IMG/VR virus record: IMGVR_UViG_3300036886_000009
Location: 1-25,605 of that record
Origin: a virus
Direction: 5' to 3' (one strand)
DNA length: 25,605 nucleotides
In this document: piece after piece, positions 1 to 8,209 of the stretch
Layout of the letters: each line of letters begins with the position of its first letter
Numbering within the stretch: the stretch's first letter is position 1
The notes under the pieces: model-generated
What the model was told of the DNA's origin: nothing
Seen by the model: the letters and a program-made list of their open reading frames with translations, nothing else
Databases searched by the model: none
Translations under genes and position numbers: made by a program

Positions 1-251
1 ATAAAACAGAAAATATCTTTTCTAATAATATCAGCTAGTTATGATGTATTTTGGTCCAGCAAATACGGGCAGTTGATTGGCTATCGTATTGTAATGATAT
101 CAATGAGTTATGAAATAGGTGATATTTAAAACCTACCTGCAGCACCTCTTGTAGGTCAGTTTTGCTTGGTTTTAAGCCATCGAGAGAAAAACTACCACTC
201 TAGAGAATAACTCTCGTTGTCATTTTATAGTAAAGAAAATAGTAAAAACTT
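1..251. other. Leader without a convincing gene
   Basis: No gene is supported in this stretch. One frame is open from base 1 to a TAA at 127-129 (about 42 residues with no recognisable motif); it could be the tail of an upstream gene cut by the window edge, but chance is as likely. ACCTAC at 131-136 can pair with GTAGGT at 151-156, leaving a 14-nt loop and no clean T tract. CGAGAG at 181-186 is complementary to CTCTCG at 211-216, and a CTCTAGAG palindrome lies between them at 198-205. These could be operator or structural elements upstream of the promoter-like element at 252-290, but nothing proves it. Confidence 0.4.
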
Positions 252-290
252 CAAAGTATGGAAGCAGGTTTTTCTTTTATATATATGGAG
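252..290 (+). promoter_or_regulatory. Promoter-like conserved element, copy 1 (before terminase)
   Basis: This 39-nt segment begins CAAAGTATGGAAGCAGG and ends in a CTTTTATATATAT block. It matches 14078-14116 at about 33 of 39 positions, and each copy stands directly ahead of a gene block. TATATA at 280-285 can act as a -10 box. No TTGACA-like -35 lies at the usual distance; the conserved GTATGRAAGCARG block occupies that place instead. This suggests a phage-specific or activator-dependent late promoter, which is inferred only from the repetition and position. If 280-285 is the -10 box, transcription would start near 292, very close to the terminase ATG at 299. Confidence 0.6.
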
Positions 291-298
291 TGACGGAT

Positions 299-892
299 AT
301 GACAACCCTGAATCGCAGAAACAGGACAGAGATGAACGATACTAACCCACCGGAAACAAAACCTACCCGCAGGTATTCTAAGAAATCAAGAAAGCGTAGA
401 AAGAAGACAGGACCTAAAGGCGGACAGCCAACTCTTTACACAAAGAAATTGGCTGATTTGATTTGTGAACAACTAGCAGGTGGAATGAGTCTTACTGCTA
501 TTTGTAAGCAAGATGGATTTCCTGGATATGGAACTGTCATGAAATGGCTGTGGAGAAAGAGTGATTTCTTGGAAGATTTCAAAGCATGTTATGAAGAAGC
601 TCGTCAGCAACAAGCAGAATACATGGCTGATCATTGTATAGATATAGCAGATGATGGTTCAAATGATTATGTAGAGAAAGTAAGAAAGGATGGCTCTACA
701 TACATGGCTCTCAATTCAGAAAACATTCAAAGAAGTAGATTAAAGGTTGATACCCGTAAATGGGCAGCTGCTCATCTAAGACCTAAGAAATGGGGAGACA
801 AAGTAATTCTAGGTGGAGATGATGAAAGCGGACCTATCAAATTCAATGTTATATACGAGAATAAACCCATTAGAAACGAAGACGAAGATTAA
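299..892 (+). CDS. Terminase small subunit
   Basis: Probable small terminase subunit, the DNA-recognition component that brings phage DNA to the packaging motor. From ATG 299 the product has 197 residues. A very basic N-terminal tail (about residues 22-40, rich in Lys and Arg) precedes a helix-turn-helix region at about 55-85 (GMSLTAICKQDGFPGYGTV). A helical stretch and a C-terminal part containing RKWAAAHLRPKKWGDK follow, typical of Sf6-type small terminases. Start choice: GGAG at 287-290 lies 8 nt before ATG 299. A GTG at 290 overlaps that site and is unlikely. ATG 332, behind AGGACAGAG, is a real alternative if transcription begins near 292. The stop overlaps the start of the large subunit (TAATG), as expected for a packaging pair. 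Confidence 0.85.
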   Translation: MTTLNRRNRTEMNDTNPPETKPTRRYSKKSRKRRKKTGPKGGQPTLYTKKLADLICEQLAGGMSLTAICKQDGFPGYGTVMKWLWRKSDFLEDFKACYEEARQQQAEYMADHCIDIADDGSNDYVEKVRKDGSTYMALNSENIQRSRLKVDTRKWAAAHLRPKKWGDKVILGGDDESGPIKFNVIYENKPIRNEDED

Positions 893-2154
893 TGTCAGTT
901 GTATCCCGACGAACTGAGTATAATGTATTTCTTCCGATGCCTACTAAAAAGCAATCGGATTTTATTTATAGTCCAGCAAAAAGAAAAATTGTAAAAGCAG
1001 GTCGTCGAGGGGGAAAGACAGTGGGCGTTGGAATCTTAGGAGTAGAAGATTTCTTAGATAAGAAACGAGTATTGTATGCAGCTCCCACTGCTGAGCAGAT
1101 TGGAAGATTCTGGGCTACTGTTACTCGTGCACTCCAGGAGCCTATCAAAGATAAACGTCTCTACAAAAATGAAAGCGAGCATTACATTGAAGTTCCTGGT
1201 ACTGAGAATAGGATAAAGGCAAAGACAGCATGGAATGCCGATAGTCTTCGTGGAGATTATGCAGACACTCTTATTCTTGATGAGTGGCAATTGATGAATG
1301 AAGATGCATGGGGACTTGTTGGTGCCCCTATGATGTTAGATACAAATGGTGACACAGTATTTATTTATACTCCGCCTAGTTTAAGAACAAGAAGCGTAAG
1401 TAAAGCCAATGATCCGCAACACGCAGCAAAGCTATTTAAAAAGATCAGTGAATTAGAAAAGACAAATCCTGGCCGGTATGCAGCATTCCATTTTACTTCT
1501 ATGGACAATCCTCATTTGAGTAGAACTGCGTTGTCAGAGATATCTGGAGATATGAGTGCTATCGCTTACCGCATGGAAGTGTTAGCAGAAGATGTAGATG
1601 AAGTTCCAGGAGCATTATGGAATAGGGATACTCTTGAATCTACTCGAGTGCATGAAATTCCAGAGCTTGAGAAGATTGTAGTTGCTGTTGATCCGTCTGC
1701 TAGTTCTACTGGAGATGAGGCTGGAATCATTACAGTGGGTAAGAAAGATAAGCATGGTTATGTATTAGCAGACAATTCGGTTCAGGGAACTCCAGAGGTA
1801 TGGGCAAAAGCTGCCATCACTGCTTTTTATTTGAATCATGCAATGTATATAGTTGCTGAAAAGAATAATGGTGGAGAGATGATTCAAAGTGTTATTGGAC
1901 AAGTTGATAAGCAAGTAGTTGTAAAGCTTGTTCATGCAAGTAAATCAAAAGCAACTCGGGCAGAACCAGTATCTATTATATTTGAACAAGGTAGAGGGCA
2001 TCTTGTTGGGGAATATTTAAAGTTAGAAGATGAATTATGTTTGTGGACTCCTGGGGACAAGAGTCCGAATAGATTAGATGCTATGGTGTGGGGATTCACG
2101 GAACTTGATTTGGGGGGAAGTATAGATTGGGAAGCAGTAGTGGGAATGCGATGA
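892..2154 (+). CDS. Terminase large subunit (packaging ATPase/nuclease)
   Basis: Large terminase subunit, the motor that translocates DNA through the portal and cuts the concatemer. The ATPase domain has a Walker A motif AGRRGGKT at residues 36-43, and LILDE at 127-131 is Walker B with the catalytic Glu. FIYTPPSL downstream fits the coupling motif. The RNase H-like nuclease domain shows three acidic residues in order: D267 (VAVDPS), E323 (VAEKNNGG) and D396 (NRLDAMVWGF). The 420-residue length is normal for the family and all key residues are present. It begins at ATG 892, overlapping the small-subunit stop, so translational coupling is likely because the ribosome binding site is weak. Confidence 0.95.
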   Translation: MSVVSRRTEYNVFLPMPTKKQSDFIYSPAKRKIVKAGRRGGKTVGVGILGVEDFLDKKRVLYAAPTAEQIGRFWATVTRALQEPIKDKRLYKNESEHYIEVPGTENRIKAKTAWNADSLRGDYADTLILDEWQLMNEDAWGLVGAPMMLDTNGDTVFIYTPPSLRTRSVSKANDPQHAAKLFKKISELEKTNPGRYAAFHFTSMDNPHLSRTALSEISGDMSAIAYRMEVLAEDVDEVPGALWNRDTLESTRVHEIPELEKIVVAVDPSASSTGDEAGIITVGKKDKHGYVLADNSVQGTPEVWAKAAITAFYLNHAMYIVAEKNNGGEMIQSVIGQVDKQVVVKLVHASKSKATRAEPVSIIFEQGRGHLVGEYLKLEDELCLWTPGDKSPNRLDAMVWGFTELDLGGSIDWEAVVGMR

Positions 2155-2396
2155 CAATACATATTCTTTGTACAATTTGTGGACAACAAAGAGAACAAGA
2201 AGGAGCCATTGCTGTTGGCTATTCTCGAGATGGAAAATACATGGACTTGTTTGTTTTGATGTGTAATGAATGTAAGCAGAAAACAATTGCTGGAGATTGG
2301 GAATATAAAAATAAACAAGTTCGAGATTATATACAAATTTGTGAACAAGAAAAGACTGGAGGAAAAGAAAATGGCATTACTCAGCGACCTGCTTAA
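2151..2396 (+). CDS. Small zinc-ribbon-like protein
   Basis: An 81-residue protein of unknown function. It carries two CxxC pairs, C7-x2-C10 (CTIC) and C38-x2-C41 (CNEC), spaced as in a small zinc ribbon or knuckle. The C-terminus is polar and may be unstructured. ATG 2151 overlaps the large-terminase stop by four bases (ATGA), and this start removes a longer upstream reading that lies inside the terminase gene. Its last 26 bases overlap the start of the next gene, including that gene's GGAGG ribosome binding site. Position next to terminase suggests a packaging or nucleic-acid-binding accessory, but the sequence alone does not show this. Confidence 0.7.
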   Translation: MTIHILCTICGQQREQEGAIAVGYSRDGKYMDLFVLMCNECKQKTIAGDWEYKNKQVRDYIQICEQEKTGGKENGITQRPA

Positions 2397-4170
2397 GGAT
2401 GATGTAAAGAAAAGTCTGTATGCCATGACGAAAGATGGTAAGCGGATGACAAGAGATGATAAGTTTGATGAGACCCAAGTAGGGGCTGCAAAGAAAGAAG
2501 GAGCAAAGGCTGCTAGTGACGGAGAGAAAATAACCAGTAATCCTTATCCAAAAGATTCTACAGCTTATTCAGCTTGGAATCAAGGATTTAAAGGAATCAA
2601 GGATGCTGAAGATGAGTCGGATATCTTTACTGAAGATGGTCCTCCTGATTATTATGCAGCTATTGTTTCTGTTGCACGACAGGCTGACAATCCTAGAGCT
2701 AACAAAGAATATTTGAGAAAGAATATTGAGCCGATCTTTAAGGCCAGAGGAGTGCCGTTTGAAAGTGATAAGTTTGAAGCTGAGTATAAACGATTCAGCC
2801 AGGCAAGAATGGGCAGAGAATATGAGAAGAGTAAGGATGCAGCAGAAGAATTTCGGGAAGGAGAAAAGGTAAAGATTAATTATGGAGAACATTCAGGAAA
2901 GACGGGTACGTTTGTTGAATATTCTCCATCTGGATCGTTCGCCATTGTCAAAGTTGCTGGAAACAACGTTGGATATGATACTTCTAATTTGAAAAAGATA
3001 GGAAAGTATCATGATGCAGAGTCTAACTGCACCTGTGAAGAAAACATGGAAGACATGAAGCGAGCATGGTATTGCCCGCAGCACGGACATAGAACTCTTA
3101 CTAGCAGTGAAATGATTTTAAAAAGAACCAGTGATGCATCTTATGTGAATGCCTATAGAGTTAGAGATGGAAAGAATGATACAGCGAAAGAAAGAATCGA
3201 ATCTTTGAAGAGGCAATTGAAGCAGGCAATCCAAGCAGGAGATAGTGAAGAGGTAAAAGAATTAAAGGAAGCTCTTCAGGAAGCAGAGGAGCAGTATAAG
3301 AGAGATACTACGGAGGATGATGGTGGATTTACTCTTGCTGGATTAAAACATGAATTGCAGAGACACACAAAGAATTTAAAATACTATGAGGACAATCCGG
3401 AGAAGACCCTGTCTGGTGCGAATAGAAGCCAGACAATGAAAGAGCTCAAGGGAAATGTTGCTCAGGTTCAAAAGATGATTGACAACTTTGATAAGACAAA
3501 GGACGACTGGTCTCCAGAAGCAAGAGAGGCAGCAGCTGAAGCTAGAAGAAGGAATGCAAAGAATAAACCTGACGATCAGCCTAAAGCTAAATCAGAAGTA
3601 AAGTCTAAACGTCCGAAAACTATGGCTGAGGCTCTTCAAGACATGGATATTAAAATGTATTCCCCAAAGGGAGAGGCTGGAGAAAAAATTAGAAAAAAAT
3701 TATGGGAAACTCTAAATGCTCCGCACAATACACCAGGAACGAAAGAGTATGAAGAATCAATGAAAGAACTAGCTTTAACAATTAAAGCCAGAGAAGAGAA
3801 AGAAAGAGAAAAAAAGAGAGAAAAAAATAAATCAAAAGATTCAGATCTGATGGCGCAATCCTTATTCAATCAAATTAAAAGAGAAGGGGATCTTGAAGAT
3901 GCAAGAGAGCAGGATGCAGAGGATTTCATGTCTGCTTATCCAGGCCTAAGCAAAGGGGAAGCTCAGAAGTTATACAATCTGGTGCAGCAATGGGCACATG
4001 ACTCAGCGAATCCAAGATTGCAAATCAATCCCAACTTGATAAAGGATATAGCCAGAGAGAATGGGTATAACGATATAAATGATAAGGATGTCAAAAGAGC
4101 TCACGACTTCGCAAGCAAGTACAACGATCCACAGGATTACTTAGATGCTATAAAGGAATTCTTCAGCTAA
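2371..4170 (+). CDS. Tagged KOW-domain, coiled-coil phage protein
   Basis: A 599-residue hydrophilic protein of unknown function. ATG 2371 sits 8 nt after GGAGG (2358-2362). The N-terminus (MALLSDLLKD, then SLYAMTKDG) is a copy of the tag shared with the proteins at 4238, 5841, 7334 and 14147. Next come a NPYPKDSTAYSAWNQGF segment, a motif of the type seen in ribosome-modulation-factor-like phage domains, and a KOW/SH3-like segment (GEKVKINYGEHSGKTGTF). A small Cys/His cluster follows (CTCEENMEDMKRAWYCPQHGH is split over about 20 residues as C-x-C, then CPQHGH). The second half is charged coiled coil rich in Lys, Glu and Arg. No enzyme motif is visible. A virion-internal or nucleic-acid-associated role is possible from the tag and KOW domain, as inference only. 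Confidence 0.8.
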   Translation: MALLSDLLKDDVKKSLYAMTKDGKRMTRDDKFDETQVGAAKKEGAKAASDGEKITSNPYPKDSTAYSAWNQGFKGIKDAEDESDIFTEDGPPDYYAAIVSVARQADNPRANKEYLRKNIEPIFKARGVPFESDKFEAEYKRFSQARMGREYEKSKDAAEEFREGEKVKINYGEHSGKTGTFVEYSPSGSFAIVKVAGNNVGYDTSNLKKIGKYHDAESNCTCEENMEDMKRAWYCPQHGHRTLTSSEMILKRTSDASYVNAYRVRDGKNDTAKERIESLKRQLKQAIQAGDSEEVKELKEALQEAEEQYKRDTTEDDGGFTLAGLKHELQRHTKNLKYYEDNPEKTLSGANRSQTMKELKGNVAQVQKMIDNFDKTKDDWSPEAREAAAEARRRNAKNKPDDQPKAKSEVKSKRPKTMAEALQDMDIKMYSPKGEAGEKIRKKLWETLNAPHNTPGTKEYEESMKELALTIKAREEKEREKKREKNKSKDSDLMAQSLFNQIKREGDLEDAREQDAEDFMSAYPGLSKGEAQKLYNLVQQWAHDSANPRLQINPNLIKDIARENGYNDINDKDVKRAHDFASKYNDPQDYLDAIKEFFS

Positions 4171-4237
4171 CACAAAGATATTAAAATGGAAACAAAGAAA
4201 AGTTAAGACAAAGTAAATCCACAAATACGAGAAGACG

Positions 4238-5599
4238 ATGTTACTATCAGAACTGCTCAAAGATAAGAAAGATTCATTATACCTGCTGACTAAGGATGCA
4301 GGTAACTTCAAGGAAGAGGAACATCCGAGAGGGCAACCTGCAAATGCAGGTCAATTCGCTAAAGGAGCAGGCTCAGCTAAGAAAGCAGAACCACAAGAAG
4401 GAGAAGAGGCAAGAAAGGGAGGCGGCAAATTCTTAGGGACAATGCAGGAGATGATCAGGAACAAGGAATCAGATGAGGCTATTAAGAAAGCATTTACGCA
4501 GATGTTCAAAGAGAAGGGAGTAACAGATCCTGCATTCATTGCTAAACGTATCGAGTTTTATAAGAAGCTGACAAAGAAATTCCCAGGAGGAGAACCCCCT
4601 AAGAAGACAGAGCCAGTAGTAGAACCAAAGAAGACGGAAGAGCCAAAGCCGACTGCTACTAAGACAGGTAAGAAATTCGATGCTAAGAAGTTCAGAGAGA
4701 AGTATCAGAGTGACCTGAAGTCTTATGATAAGGAAGCAAAGCCATACAAAGATCAAATGGCTGAGATCAATACAGAGATGATTAATATAAGGATGAAGCT
4801 GGTTGATACTAACAACAGTGCTGGGGTTGGTGTATGGAAACAGCTTGAATCAAACGAGAGATACCAGAAGTTGAAATTTGACTATCATGATGCTAAGGAT
4901 GAGCTTGATCATATTAGATTCCAGCAAAGACATTTGTTTAGAGAGATGATGTTCCAGCCAACTACTAACCAGAAAATTCCAGTAGCAGAAATAACTGGAG
5001 GAAGTGGTCCAGCATCTGAGAGAAAGGAAGCAAAGAAGTGGGCAGAAGATACGCTTAGTGATTTGTTTGCTCACATTGATTCATCTGCATTAGATAGGAC
5101 AGGCTGGCATAATAGTGAGACTAGAAGAGTGTCTATTAATTATTACCCTGGTACTATGGGTAGGGCATGTTTTAATTATGGTAGATCAGATGGTGGAGAG
5201 ATTACTCTTCATAAAAAGGGGAAAGATGATTTAATCCATGAGTTCGGGCATTGGATTGAATGGAACAATGCAGCAGCAAAGAGAGCAGTGGTTCGATTCA
5301 AAGCAAGAAGGACAGGTGAAGAGAAAGCTAGGCCTCTTAACTCAATAAAGAATAGCAGCTGCTATGATGATCATGAAATTGCAAAGCCTGACAAGTTCTT
5401 CAATGCTTATGTGGGAAAGATATATCCCAATGGCAGCACTGAGATCTTATCTATGGGACTAGAAGAGATTATGGCAAGACCAGCAGAATTCGCAAAGAAA
5501 GACCCTGAGCATTTCGAGTTGATATGTGAGATTATGCAGGGCGTGTATCCTGGAGAAGATAAAAAGTTAGAAGCTGTTCCAGATTATGAGGAGATCTAA
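4238..5599 (+). CDS. Tagged HEXXH zinc metalloprotease
   Basis: A 453-residue protein with three parts. The N-terminal tag reads [20 protein letters not shown]. Just after it, EHPRGQPANAGQF and a Gly/Ser/Ala stretch form a linker. The middle is Lys/Glu-rich coiled coil with Pro-Lys-Thr repeats. The C-terminal domain has H334-E-F-G-H338 preceded by DDLI and followed by WIEW, the signature of a zinc metallopeptidase. E402 in the segment STEILSMG is a good candidate third zinc ligand, as in gluzincin-type phage peptidases. The substrate is unknown. Possible roles are processing of virion proteins or cleavage of a host protein after injection; the shared tag favours a virion-carried enzyme (inference). 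A 67-nt gap precedes it and its ribosome binding site is weak (GAGAAG). Confidence 0.8.
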   Translation: MLLSELLKDKKDSLYLLTKDAGNFKEEEHPRGQPANAGQFAKGAGSAKKAEPQEGEEARKGGGKFLGTMQEMIRNKESDEAIKKAFTQMFKEKGVTDPAFIAKRIEFYKKLTKKFPGGEPPKKTEPVVEPKKTEEPKPTATKTGKKFDAKKFREKYQSDLKSYDKEAKPYKDQMAEINTEMINIRMKLVDTNNSAGVGVWKQLESNERYQKLKFDYHDAKDELDHIRFQQRHLFREMMFQPTTNQKIPVAEITGGSGPASERKEAKKWAEDTLSDLFAHIDSSALDRTGWHNSETRRVSINYYPGTMGRACFNYGRSDGGEITLHKKGKDDLIHEFGHWIEWNNAAAKRAVVRFKARRTGEEKARPLNSIKNSSCYDDHEIAKPDKFFNAYVGKIYPNGSTEILSMGLEEIMARPAEFAKKDPEHFELICEIMQGVYPGEDKKLEAVPDYEEI

Positions 5600-5841
5600 T
5601 GGCAACGAAGATTGAAGTTTATGGAGTAGAGGCAGAATGGACTGAAGAAGGTCTGTGGACTTCTAGTCATGAAGAGCTGACCTTTATTCTGAATATGAAT
5701 CAAGAACAGAATCAGCTACCCTCTGGTGCGAATCCATGGCCTGCTGGAGTTGCTGTTGAGATAGCTAAAGATATTTTTCCAGATCTAAAGATTATAGAGC
5801 AAGAAGACAAACCAGAATTCGACAAGAAGGTTACATACTAA
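5599..5841 (+). CDS. Small acidic phage protein
   Basis: An 80-residue protein I do not recognise. It overlaps the preceding gene by one base (TAATG), and GGAG lies a few bases upstream. The composition is acidic and contains a segment with several Trp and Pro residues (GANPWPAGVAVEIAKDIFPDL) that looks folded rather than disordered. There is no signal peptide, membrane segment or metal-binding motif. Its stop overlaps the start of the acetyltransferase-like gene in the same way, so it is translated as part of the accessory operon between terminase and portal. Confidence 0.65.
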   Translation: MATKIEVYGVEAEWTEEGLWTSSHEELTFILNMNQEQNQLPSGANPWPAGVAVEIAKDIFPDLKIIEQEDKPEFDKKVTY

Positions 5842-6584
5842 TGCTGCTATTTGATTTGTTAAAGGGAGAGCCCGGTAGTTTATTTCTGAGCACTGTAGAT
5901 GCAGCTGCTTTCGTGGAGTCTGAGCATCCAAGGGAGCAGACAGGGAAATTCACAGCTGGAGCAGGGAGCAATAAAGGACCTAGCAGTGAAACTAGAAGCG
6001 AATCTAGTAACGAGGGCAGAGCAGACGTGATAACTAAAGGGTATGACACTCCGGAAGCCAAGAAGGCCATTGAAGGAATATTCAATGGAGTAGAGAAAGC
6101 GAAGATTGAAATCAAGGCTTCTGACATTCATCCCAAGCATGAGTTCTCAGTCAACACTACAGGAGCTGGATTCAAATCAACTCTTACTGTGGATAGGAAG
6201 GCTAAAGACATATTCGTAGATGAGGTCCATATTTCACGGACAAAGCAAGGAAGAGACATAGGCAAGAATATGATTCACAACATGATTGCCTTTGCAAAGA
6301 AAGAAGGAATGCAGACGATCAGCTTGTGGGCTGCTGAGAAGGTCGGCATATATGCTTGGGCCAAACTCGGATTCGACTATGATCAGCCTACAGGATTGCA
6401 AGATGCAAAGGCTTCTCTGAAGATCTACTGCAAAGATAACGGCATAAAGTTAGGGAAAGAAGATTTGAATAAACTAAAGACAGCAAAGGATGTAGCAAGT
6501 CTTACAATCAATGATGAGACGGTGGGAAAGAATTTCATGCTGTCAGGAAGTCACGGAAGTTGGACAGGAGTGTTAAAGATATGA
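5841..6584 (+). CDS. Tagged GNAT-family acetyltransferase
   Basis: A 247-residue protein combining the shared tag with a GNAT fold. Residues 1-24 (MLLFDLLKG, SLFLSTVDA) are the tag. EHPREQTGKF followed by TAGAGS is a shortened version of the EHPRGQPxNAGQF linker. The enzymatic part, about residues 95-185, contains the acetyl-CoA pyrophosphate-binding motif Q136-G-R-D-I-G141 followed by a long helix, then SLWAAEKVGIYAWAKLGF, the usual late GNAT motif with Y171. The acceptor is unknown; phage GNATs can modify host proteins or toxins. Presence of the tag argues that it is carried in the particle (inference). Start ATG 5841 overlaps the upstream stop. Confidence 0.8.
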   Translation: MLLFDLLKGEPGSLFLSTVDAAAFVESEHPREQTGKFTAGAGSNKGPSSETRSESSNEGRADVITKGYDTPEAKKAIEGIFNGVEKAKIEIKASDIHPKHEFSVNTTGAGFKSTLTVDRKAKDIFVDEVHISRTKQGRDIGKNMIHNMIAFAKKEGMQTISLWAAEKVGIYAWAKLGFDYDQPTGLQDAKASLKIYCKDNGIKLGKEDLNKLKTAKDVASLTINDETVGKNFMLSGSHGSWTGVLKI

Positions 6585-6745
6585 GTCAAGAAATCCCGAT
6601 CATAAGCGCTAAGGGTTCTGCAGGCGGCAATGACGACACCTTCTTCTGGGAAGAGCTGCTAGCAGATGACAACAAAGATTTCACAGAAGAATATTTGGGG
6701 ATAAAGGCAGATGACCAAGTTCGACCTACAGAAGATACTTCGTAG
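6581..6745 (+). CDS. Small acidic protein
   Basis: A 54-residue acidic protein of unknown function. ATG 6581 overlaps the stop of the acetyltransferase gene (ATGA), with AGGAG at 6566-6570. It is rich in Asp and Glu in its second half (ADDNKDFTEEYLGIKADD). Its last 35 bases overlap the start of the methyltransferase gene in another frame. Overlaps on both sides support a real gene, but no homology is recognised. Confidence 0.5.
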   Translation: MSQEIPIISAKGSAGGNDDTFFWEELLADDNKDFTEEYLGIKADDQVRPTEDTS

Positions 6746-7334
6746 CGATTTGACAAGGCTGACAAGAATGTATTCGCTTGAGCCTTTTCAAAAGCTATCA
6801 ACACCAGAGATAGGGTGCCTGATCAACTTGCTGGTGGAGGTCATACCTTACTCTGCTTGTTACCTGAATATAGGAACTGGAGCAGGCTATTCATTAGTAG
6901 CAGGTGCTGCATGGAATTCAGAGAAGATGTGTATAGGAGTAGATAATTGGAGCGAGATGCAGGAATCAAAATACCTGCATGACAGAATCTATCCTTATAA
7001 GAATGTCCGCTTCTATGAAATGGATTACAAGGAATACTTCAAGCAACACATACTGCCTATAGGCCTTTACTATTATGATGCTGACCATTCTGCTGAGGCC
7101 ACCTATGAAGGCTTATCCCTGGCAGTTCCTTTTATGTATGAAGGATCGCAGATACTTATTGACGATTGGAATTGGGAAATGGTAAGAGACGGAGCATTTG
7201 AATTCTTAAAAGCTAATCCTGAATACTCAATCATCTACGAGGAATTCACAGAGGTGCCTGTTGAAGATACAAGTGAGAAGATGCATCGCTTATGTGAGAT
7301 GTATAATGGGATTTGCATCATGAGGAGAAACTGA
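6711..7334 (+). CDS. SAM-dependent methyltransferase (Methyltransf_24-like)
   Basis: A 207-residue class I methyltransferase-like protein. YLNIGTGAGYSLVAG is motif I, the S-adenosylmethionine-binding Gly-rich loop. CIGVDNW is the acidic end of the second strand, and YYYDADHSAEATYEGL with ILIDDWNW matches the later strands of the Methyltransf_24 family, in which D-x-D-H and DDW are characteristic. Members often act on sugars or other small molecules, so a DNA target should not be assumed. It lacks the N-terminal tag found in neighbouring enzymes. Start ATG 6711 lies inside the previous gene with a weak AAAGG site; ATG codons further in are alternatives. Confidence 0.75.
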   Translation: MTKFDLQKILRSDLTRLTRMYSLEPFQKLSTPEIGCLINLLVEVIPYSACYLNIGTGAGYSLVAGAAWNSEKMCIGVDNWSEMQESKYLHDRIYPYKNVRFYEMDYKEYFKQHILPIGLYYYDADHSAEATYEGLSLAVPFMYEGSQILIDDWNWEMVRDGAFEFLKANPEYSIIYEEFTEVPVEDTSEKMHRLCEMYNGICIMRRN

Positions 7335-7783
7335 TGCTGCTTGCTGATAAATTAAAAGACCATAAGGATAGCCTGTTCATGCAGACGAAGGATGCCGCCA
7401 GATACATAATCAACTTCCAAGGCATGACCATTGGCATTGAGAATCCTGAAGGCTCAACAAGAGAAGGAGAACATGAAGATGGCACTAAATGGAAACAGAC
7501 TTACTTTCATGCTTATGGATTTATCATAGGTACGAAAGGAGCGGACGGCGAGGAGATCGATTGTTTTATTGGCCCGAATGAGAATGCTGAGAAGGTATAC
7601 ATCATCCACCAGCAGATTGCCGATGAGTATGATGAAGACAAGGTCATGCTTGGCTTCGATTCGAAAGAACATGCCCGAGATGCTTATCTGGGACACTTCG
7701 ATACTCAGAGCTTTCTGGGCCCGATCACTGAAATGGATGTAGAAGAATTCAAAGACAAAATATATGGGAGGAATGAAAGATGA
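7334..7783 (+). CDS. Tagged inorganic-pyrophosphatase-like protein
   Basis: A 149-residue protein. The N-terminus (MLLADKLKDHKDSLFMQTKD) is the shared tag, and the remainder matches the phage inorganic-pyrophosphatase-like domain (InPase). Recognisable elements are IENPEGSTREG, then YGFIIGTKGADGEEIDCFIGPN, in which DGEEID corresponds to the metal-binding DxDPxD region of soluble pyrophosphatases, and DEDKVMLGFDSKEHARDAY. Activity on pyrophosphate is family-based inference; such domains in phage polyvalent proteins may act on other phosphorylated substrates. There is no EHPRGQP linker here; the tag runs straight into the domain. Start ATG 7334 (TGATG overlap) follows AGGAG at 7323-7327 with a 6-nt gap, which rules out the longer upstream reading. 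Confidence 0.8.
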   Translation: MLLADKLKDHKDSLFMQTKDAARYIINFQGMTIGIENPEGSTREGEHEDGTKWKQTYFHAYGFIIGTKGADGEEIDCFIGPNENAEKVYIIHQQIADEYDEDKVMLGFDSKEHARDAYLGHFDTQSFLGPITEMDVEEFKDKIYGRNER

Positions 7784-8208
7784 AAAGAAAAGTAATGCTG
7801 TATGTGATGATTGCTTTGTTGATCGGTATTGTGCTAGCCGTATCTTATCAGGCAGCACAGGCTGCCCCTGCTATGGGCCAGCTGAAGATTGTAAGAGTTC
7901 TGCCTGATGGTGCTCCTGCTAGTTCAAGTGGTATAGCGCCTGCAACATGGACAGACGCAATAGTGCTTGCAGCTAATACTCCGGCTACTTACAATCCGCC
8001 TCCAGGAGCAGTATTCGCTTTGATCACTTGCAATGGAAATGTCTATGTAACTTTTGGATCTACCGTGTCTGCTGTTCCAGCATCTTCTATTACAAATGGA
8101 TCATCGCCAACATTGAATCCGTCCTTGAGAAATATAAACGGAATCACTACTATGGGATTTATCTCGGCATCCATCGCAATCTGCACCATTGACTTATGGA
8201 ATCAATGA
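7780..8208 (+). CDS. Exported phage protein with Sec signal peptide
   Basis: A 142-residue protein with a clear Sec signal peptide: MKRK, a hydrophobic core (VMLYVMIALLIGIVLAV) and a probable signal peptidase I site after AQA in QAAQAAPA, at about residue 28. No lipobox Cys is seen. The mature part is Ala, Pro, Ser and Thr rich and predicted to be beta-structured (GAVFALITCNGNVYVTFGS and a repeat of NGSSPTLNP). It resembles small phage surface or fibre-like domains but I cannot name it. Export from the host cell is unusual among head genes; superinfection exclusion or envelope modification are possibilities without direct support. ATG 7780 overlaps the upstream stop, with GGGAGG nearby. Confidence 0.7.
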   Translation: MKRKVMLYVMIALLIGIVLAVSYQAAQAAPAMGQLKIVRVLPDGAPASSSGIAPATWTDAIVLAANTPATYNPPPGAVFALITCNGNVYVTFGSTVSAVPASSITNGSSPTLNPSLRNINGITTMGFISASIAICTIDLWNQ

Positions 8209-8209
8209 T

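Noticed and set aside
1-129. Open frame running in from the left edge to TAA 127-129
   Set aside because: About 42 codons without a stop can occur by chance; no motif and no other support, so only mentioned in the leader entry.
131-156. Hairpin ACCTAC/GTAGGT as an intrinsic terminator
   Set aside because: Only six base pairs, a 14-nt loop and no proper T tract on the plus strand; on the minus strand the TTTT is weak.
1932-2426. Minus-strand frame of 164 codons opposite terminase
   Set aside because: Overlaps the conserved nuclease end of terminase and has a Ser/Phe-rich low-complexity translation without motifs.
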